Below, in pieces: positions 24,901-28,801 of a DNA stretch of 28,801 nt. Numbering within the stretch: position 1 is the stretch's first letter; each line of letters opens with the position of its first letter. The position numbers and the translations under genes are program-made. Source of the DNA: Temnopleurus reevesii. Its lineage: Eukaryota > Echinodermata > Echinoidea > Temnopleuroida > Temnopleuridae. The stretch spans positions 1-28,801 of the forward strand of contig BQKZ01005366.1 in the NCBI GenBank assembly GCA_036244855.1. The letters are read 5' to 3'. A model generated the notes under the pieces. It made no database searches. It was not told the DNA's origin and saw only the letters and a program-made list of their open reading frames with translations.

Positions 24901-27301
24901 CGCAGCTTTCTGGAATGTAGAGATGCTGCAAAAATGTCACTATAGGTTGTCACGTACTGGACCTCTATGGGATAAAACAGGGCTGTCACAAAATAATTCT
25001 TTGAGGGTGGTGCACCTGACTAAAAATGGCATCAGCTTTGATCAAAATACAGTCAAAACTCGTTAAACAAGATCCTTGGAACCAGACAAATTGCCTCTTT
25101 ATAATGAAACCTTGTTAAAATATAATAGAATAGAAAGAGATAGGACCAAGAAAATCACCTTGTTATAATGAGAGCTTGCTATATCAGTGCTCTTTATAAT
25201 GATGTTAGATTGTACAAGCGATGTCCTCTGAGCAAAAAGTACCGGCATTACCAGTACCTGTGGCGCATCAATTTTTTCTTGTTTTTTTTTTCGAAAAAAT
25301 TGGCAATACACAATAATCTTATGATGCCTTGACTTTGAGTTTAATTTTGAGCTTTCATCAGCTTACCGGGGACAACAATCTGTAAAAGGACCCCCCAAAT
25401 AAATATTTTTTTTAGGCATGGTGCAAAGTGAGACGCTACAATTAAAACTGGCCATTAGTACTCACTTCTCCTTTGCCGACTGTGCTGTGAAGTCCCGATT
25501 CTCATCTAGCTGCTTGGCGAGACTGGTGAACCTTTTCACCGCTTCAGACATGTTCACTGCAGTGGGCCTGGCTGTGTTGAGGTAGCTGAACTTCTCATCA
25601 ACAAAGGATACCAGCTCAGACTTGCTTTCAAAGGTCTTCTCTGAGAGTTCCACGGCAACCGAAAGAGATCCTACGATCGCTATGGCAGGAGCTCCACGTA
25701 CCTAGGAAAGAAATGATATAAGAAAAAGTAATGATATCATCAGGATTCCCATCTAGCTGCTTGGCAGGACTGGTGAACATTTTTACCGCTTCAGATATGT
25801 TCACTGCAGTGGGCCTGGCTGTGTTGAGATAGGTGAACTTCTCATTGATAAATGATACCAGCTCAGACTTGCTTTCAAAGGCCATCTCTGAGAGCTCCAC
25901 TGCAACTGAGAGTGATCCTACGATCGCTATGGCGGGGGCTCCGCGAACCTGAGGCAGAAATGATAATAATAATAAAAGCAATAATAATAATAATAATAAT
26001 GTATTCTTCAATCAAACTCTATAATTTCCCTTTACAAGATGTACTTGAAAACTACACATAACTTGAATAAGTAGCACAATTCCCTTTACAAGATTAAATT
26101 TCAATATTTCTAGAGCAAGACCCTGTTATTGAGCAGACAGGTGCGACTCCTTTCTCCACTACTTTGCAGAATAGCTGAGGCAGAATTCGTTGAGGCAAAA
26201 ATGGCTTAAAATGTAATTTTCTGAACAAAGACAATGTAATTGAATTTTTAGTCAAAATTCATAAATCTACCATTATTTTTGCTCTGAATGAGTGAAACCA
26301 CTGAGTTCTATGGTGTGTTTCATTGTAATAATGTCACTAACAGTGTCATCTCTGAGAGCAACAAATAAAGATCCTACCATCGCTAAAGCGGGAGCTCCGC
26401 TTACCCGAGGCAGAATTATTAATTATGATAATCGGTTCTTATATCATGCTTTAACAGTTACCATTACTGGTTAAATTTCAATATCTTTAGACCCTTTCCT
26501 GTACTCAATGAGAACCCCTGGTTCTAAATCACGTCCAAGATAGGGTCACAAGTCATTCGTAGAGTTTTGTGTAAATCTACAAACACCTTGTATGTTTCTT
26601 GCATTATGACAAATAATACCAAATCAAATCAAATTTATGAAACACAACCCAGGGTGGTGTAACTTTAAAAACAACTGGTATCAGTTCCTGTGCAAATCGA
26701 TTGATACTCTTCAAAGAATTAAGCACAAGAACTGATACCAGTTGTTCTTAGAGTCTTCTGTAACTGGGTGAAACATTACCCTCTTTATAGGAAAGACTGG
26801 TATCAATTCTTGCACGCAATGATCGATCCATGATATTACGCATATTCAGCGCAAGAACTGAGACCAGTGGTTTTCAAAGTTTCTCGTATCTTGGTGAAAC
26901 ACAGCCCTGCGCTCTTAAGGTCACATCAAATACCAAAATATGGCATTCTCGTGAAATTGACTTCAGGTTAACTTCTGCAGCCGCCGTGGACCTCATTGAT
27001 CTCCATAAACTTTGCACACAAAATAGACATGTCCTAGACTTCCAAAGTTGGTTTATTTCATGAATTGGTCCAAAATACATATATTCTGACTTGCACTGTA
27101 CCATACCTTCATTTCTCTGATAACATGCCAGCCGTCTTCTGCCGACTTCACAGCTTCGTAAACCGTTTCCAACGGAAGAAGTTTCTGATTGAGAATATCT
27201 AGTGAGCCTCTCTTGTAACGAATTGCTTCCAACGTCATGGCCTTTTCTTCGTTGCCCCTCGCTTTCTTCTCACAAGGTTCTGCAGATTCTGATCCATTCA
27301 T
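21804..27301 (-). CDS. MRI1: Methylthioribose-1-phosphate isomerase, complete, 6 coding exons
   Basis: Converts 5-methylthioribose-1-phosphate to 5-methylthioribulose-1-phosphate in the methionine salvage pathway (MtnA/eIF2B-alpha-like family, cytosol/nucleus). Exons on the minus strand: 27107-27301, 25466-25701, 24328-24494, 23899-24075, 22794-23018, 21804-21925; total 1122 nt, 373 residues (human about 369). Signatures: [13 protein letters not shown] near the start, [54 protein letters not shown] with the family's catalytic Cys at 185, [40 protein letters not shown] with the catalytic Asp at 265, and [20 protein letters not shown]. All splice phases agree. The chosen ATG is 21 codons upstream of the usual family start (Met22). 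Convergent with MTRF1L. Confidence 0.95.
21926..22793 (-). other. MRI1: MRI1 intron 5
   Basis: Intron of 868 bases. It includes a truncated GTTTCACCAAG-type MITE at 22261-22392 (GGTTACGAAAGACTTTAAAA, CACGACTGGTATCGGTTCTT). The rest is unremarkable. Confidence 0.7.
22794..23018 (-). CDS. MRI1: MRI1 coding exon 5 (catalytic Asp)
   Basis: Encodes [20 protein letters not shown], then [20 protein letters not shown] and an acidic end to INGMQIAAP. Acceptor TTCTTAACAG|CT, donor CCAG|GTATTC. Confidence 0.95.
23019..23898 (-). other. MRI1: MRI1 intron 4
   Basis: Intron of 880 bases with a Harbinger-like MITE at 23631-23810. Around it are CTAAGTTGAA / CTAAGTCGAA words, the remains of an older repeat into which the MITE went. 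Confidence 0.7.
23631..23810. mobile_element. Harbinger-like MITE
   Basis: GGAGGTATTGTTCAAAAGTT to AACTTTTGAACAACAGCCCCC, about 180 bp. Its terminal arms are longer than those of its relatives because CAATTGATCACAAATCAATT-type words repeat inside. TAA follows at the right; the left flank has decayed to TCA. Confidence 0.7.
23899..24075 (-). CDS. MRI1: MRI1 coding exon 4
   Basis: Encodes [20 protein letters not shown], then [20 protein letters not shown] and [18 protein letters not shown]. The [13 protein letters not shown] motif contributes to the substrate pocket in the family. Acceptor TTTCCAG|GT, donor ACAG|GTGAGT. Confidence 0.95.
24076..24327 (-). other. MRI1: MRI1 intron 3, with T16G13 tract
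   Basis: Intron of 252 bases. On the plus strand it contains sixteen T (24188-24203) followed by thirteen G (24204-24216), then GGCTCTAAAAGGCC. Confidence 0.75.
24328..24494 (-). CDS. MRI1: MRI1 coding exon 3 (catalytic Cys)
   Basis: Encodes [20 protein letters not shown], then [20 protein letters not shown] and [15 protein letters not shown]. Acceptor CACCCCGCAG|A, donor TTAG|GTAAGT, phase 1. Confidence 0.95.
24495..25465 (-). other. MRI1: MRI1 intron 2
   Basis: Intron of 971 bases. Bases 25050-25215 are a diverged relative of the CAGTGGAAACTCG MITE family (CAGTCAAAACTCGTTAAACA, ACCTTGTTATAATGAGAGCT, CTCTTTATAATG). Nothing else is seen. Confidence 0.65.
25466..25701 (-). CDS. MRI1: MRI1 coding exon 2
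   Basis: Encodes [20 protein letters not shown], then [40 protein letters not shown] and [18 protein letters not shown]. Acceptor TTTCCTAG|GTACG, donor GAGAA|GTGAGT. This copy is the functional one because it alone has both splice sites and closes the phase. Confidence 0.93.
25740..25948 (-). pseudogene. Tandem copy of MRI1 exon 2, 3' end missing
   Basis: Has a full acceptor (CTGAGGCAG replaced by CCTCAG|GTTCG on the minus strand) and reads [20 protein letters not shown], then [40 protein letters not shown] and PAKQLDGNP. The last 26 or so codons and the donor are gone, and only 38 bases separate it from the next acceptor. Including it would shift the frame, so it must be skipped. Substitutions are largely conservative. 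Confidence 0.9.
26343..26425 (-). pseudogene. Older remnant of MRI1 exon 2 start
   Basis: CATCTCTGAGAGC...GATCCTACCATCGCTAAAGC, GGGAGCTCCGCTTACC, then GAGGCAGAAT aligns with the first 60-70 bases of exon 2 and its preceding intron. Coding frame broken. Confidence 0.75.
26641..26905. mobile_element. Two adjacent diverged MITEs of the GTTTCACCAAG family
   Basis: 26641-26769 runs from TGAAACACAACCCAGG to CTGTAACTGGGTGAAACA; 26770-26905 runs from GGAAAGACTGGTATCAATTC to CGTATCTTGGTGAAACACAG. Both contain the AAGAACTGAKACCAGT word in inverted orientation. Confidence 0.6.
27107..27301 (-). CDS. MRI1: MRI1 coding exon 1
   Basis: Encodes [20 protein letters not shown] then [20 protein letters not shown] and [19 protein letters not shown]. 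The ATG at 27299-27301 has A at -3. Met22 (MTLEAIRY) corresponds to the start of most homologues and also has a favourable context, so two products are possible. Donor AAG|GTATGG. Confidence 0.9.
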
Positions 27302-27330
27302 TGTGGAAATTTACTGTGTGTGAGAGAATG
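27302..27330 (-). promoter_or_regulatory. MRI1: Probable 3' splice site in the MRI1 5' untranslated region
   Basis: On the minus strand a pyrimidine-rich TTCTCTCATTCTCTCACACACAG-type tract ends at 27314, 13 bases before the ATG. This suggests an untranslated first exon further right. Confidence 0.4.
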
Positions 27331-27965
27331 AGAGAAAACAAAATATATATTTAACTCTTTAACCCTTTCAGGACGATAGAACACATTTTTTGTTTTGGTC
27401 CAAAAATTTTGATGCAGTGCTCCAAAAAATATACCTGATGTATGAGCAGAAAGAGAAAAAAATTCTTCACTAGATCTGACCATTTTTATTTGATCACCGT
27501 TTGTCGCTGAATGCAGAGAATTTTCTAAATGAAAATATTCCCGAAAATGGTCATAAATCCTTAAATAGGCAAAGCAGAAATCATTTGAAAATCACCATTT
27601 TCAACAGTTGCGTAATCCGTTTGCAGTGCACAGTTTGATGCAAAGAATTGTGTTATGATTTATTCATGTGACACTGAACTCTCTCTATGGTACTCTATGG
27701 TGATCTCGTAAGTTCATTGTAAAATTGTTATTCAACTGTTACATGCTCTCAGTGAGCCACATCTGAATCATGTACTCAATAATAAACTAGCTTAGTTTTC
27801 CCTAAATACTGTGATTTGGGCACCTTTCTTTCTCTATATATTGATGTGGTGGCAGCGGTGGGATTCAAAACCACACCATCAATATTATTCTAAACTAAAC
27901 AAATCACTAAAAGTAAAATCAATGTGTATTCTGGCGCCGTGCTTTCTTGCAATTACAACACATTG
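27331..27965. other. Flank right of MRI1
   Basis: AT-rich, no gene recognised. A small direct repeat (CTCTATGGTA / CTCTATGGTG) lies at about 27682-27703. Confidence 0.5.
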
Positions 27966-28169
27966 GGGTGACTTCAAGTACGGTGTTCGGTGTTGGTGTT
28001 GAGAGAGCAAAATGGTCCGTAAACCGAGCTCCAACACCGTTGGTCAGTTTACAGAAGTGATACAGAAACGACCGGAAATACGTCAGAATCTTGCGAGGTC
28101 TACCCCAAAGTACACGGACAGGTGCTGCAACACCAACACCAGGGTTCAACACCATACTTGAAGTCACCC
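27966..28169. mobile_element. MITE, 204 bp, GGGTGACTTCAAGTA ends
   Basis: GGGTGACTTCAAGTACGGTG at the left answers CACCATACTTGAAGTCACCC at the right, and GGTGTTGGTGTT / AACACCAACACC extends the arms to about 45 bp. Unusually GC-rich in the middle. No coding content. Confidence 0.75.
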
Positions 28170-28739
28170 AGTGATCATTTAAAAATCAAAATTTTCTATG
28201 CAAATTTAAAACTTTTAGTTTTTGAACACGCCAGGTGCATTGCAGCGCGCAACACAGCAGCGAGCATGTCGCTCCAGATATTTCACGGGGAATCCTGGGC
28301 GTACAGTATAGACCATTCCCGTTAGAAACCACTCGACATTAGTCTGCTACCAATAGTGCATGACATTTTTTGACAAAGTAAAGCATTGTATTCTTTAATT
28401 CAGCTACATACTAGAAGATCGTCTGACACTCAATACGTACCTAATACTGTTAGGTCCGATAACTCAGTTCAAGTGAATTTAGGATAGAATATTCAGCAAT
28501 TTTTTTGTCAGAAGTTACACACGGGTAGTACACAAATGTTGGATGCAGTTGACGATAGAGGGCAGCAAAATTGCAATGTTCTGAGCCCAAGTGACACTTT
28601 TTAATGGAATTTTTCTATATTTGAAAGCCAAGTTTAATTACATCTGAGATTTTTTTTTGGCCTTTTTAACTCTTTTTTAAAGCTTAAATGATGCCACTCA
28701 CCTTCCAGTCATGATTTTTTTTTCATGGGGGTAGGGGGG
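28170..28739. other. Unannotated flank
   Basis: No gene, repeat or RNA that I can support. Confidence 0.5.
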
Positions 28740-28777
28740 CTGTCTCTTATACACATCTAGATGTGTATAAGAGACAG
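28740..28777. other. Nextera mate-pair junction adapter (two Tn5 mosaic ends), artefact
   Basis: CTGTCTCTTATACACATCT (28740-28758) is followed at once by AGATGTGTATAAGAGACAG (28759-28777): the 19-bp Tn5 mosaic end and its reverse complement, back to back. That is the circularisation junction used in Nextera mate-pair libraries, not animal DNA. The 24 bases to its right may come from a distant locus. Confidence 0.95.
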
Positions 28778-28801
28778 GAAATAACATCATACTACATATC
28801 A

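Larger units (their letters stand above)
25702..27106 (-). other. MRI1: MRI1 intron 1
   Basis: Intron of 1405 bases with two older copies of exon 2 (25740-25948 and about 26343-26412), a TAA microsatellite (about 25964-26000), two MITE copies (26641-26905) and about 200 bases of plain sequence before exon 1. Confidence 0.7.

Noticed and set aside
28740..28777. Natural Tn5-like transposon end or perfect biological palindrome
   Set aside because: Exact match to the engineered 19-bp mosaic end in the back-to-back layout of mate-pair junctions; natural occurrence in an animal genome is not credible.
1..28801. CRISPR arrays, operons or bacterial-type signals
   Set aside because: No regularly spaced direct repeats of the right kind, and the genes are clearly spliced eukaryotic genes.

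Overview
This window looks like a piece of an AT-rich, repeat-laden animal nuclear genome. Two conserved single-copy metabolic genes are split by GT-AG introns. A CR1/L2-type LINE, tRNA-derived SINE sequence and many short inverted-repeat transposons fill the rest. An invertebrate deuterostome such as an echinoderm would fit, but that is inference. A back-to-back pair of Tn5 mosaic ends near the right edge says the assembly came from Illumina Nextera mate-pair libraries.

Layout. Bases 1-3098 are 5' flank with no gene I can defend. Bases 3099-10059 (+) hold a complete seven-exon gene for the mitochondrial peptide chain release factor mtRF1a (MTRF1L type): PKT codon-recognition motif, GGQ motif, 590 residues with a long N-terminal extension. 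Bases 10060-21290 are a repeat-rich intergenic stretch. It holds decayed copies of the MTRF1L last exon, MITEs, a 5'-truncated LINE tail, a tandemly duplicated MITE region with a head-to-head tRNA-SINE palindrome, and a nearly full-length CR1-like LINE nested inside a foldback element. Bases 21804-27301 (-) hold a complete six-coding-exon gene for methylthioribose-1-phosphate isomerase (MRI1, 373 residues). The two genes are convergent and not functionally linked: one ends mitochondrial translation, the other acts in cytosolic methionine salvage. Bases 27302-28801 are flank with one more MITE and the adapter.

The most striking signal is that both host genes stutter. Four separate coding exons (MTRF1L exons 4 and 7, MRI1 exons 2 and 6) are each accompanied by several partial, diverged, same-strand copies lying next to the working exon, some still reading open with recognisable protein. 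Intronic sequence is copied along with the exon pieces, so this is local DNA duplication and not retroposition. I also find a near-perfect 210-bp SINE palindrome bounded by a 12-bp target duplication, and inverted transposon arms that bracket the GGQ exon of MTRF1L.

Coordinates of exons come from reading splice sites and phase by eye; all phases close and both total coding lengths are multiples of three.
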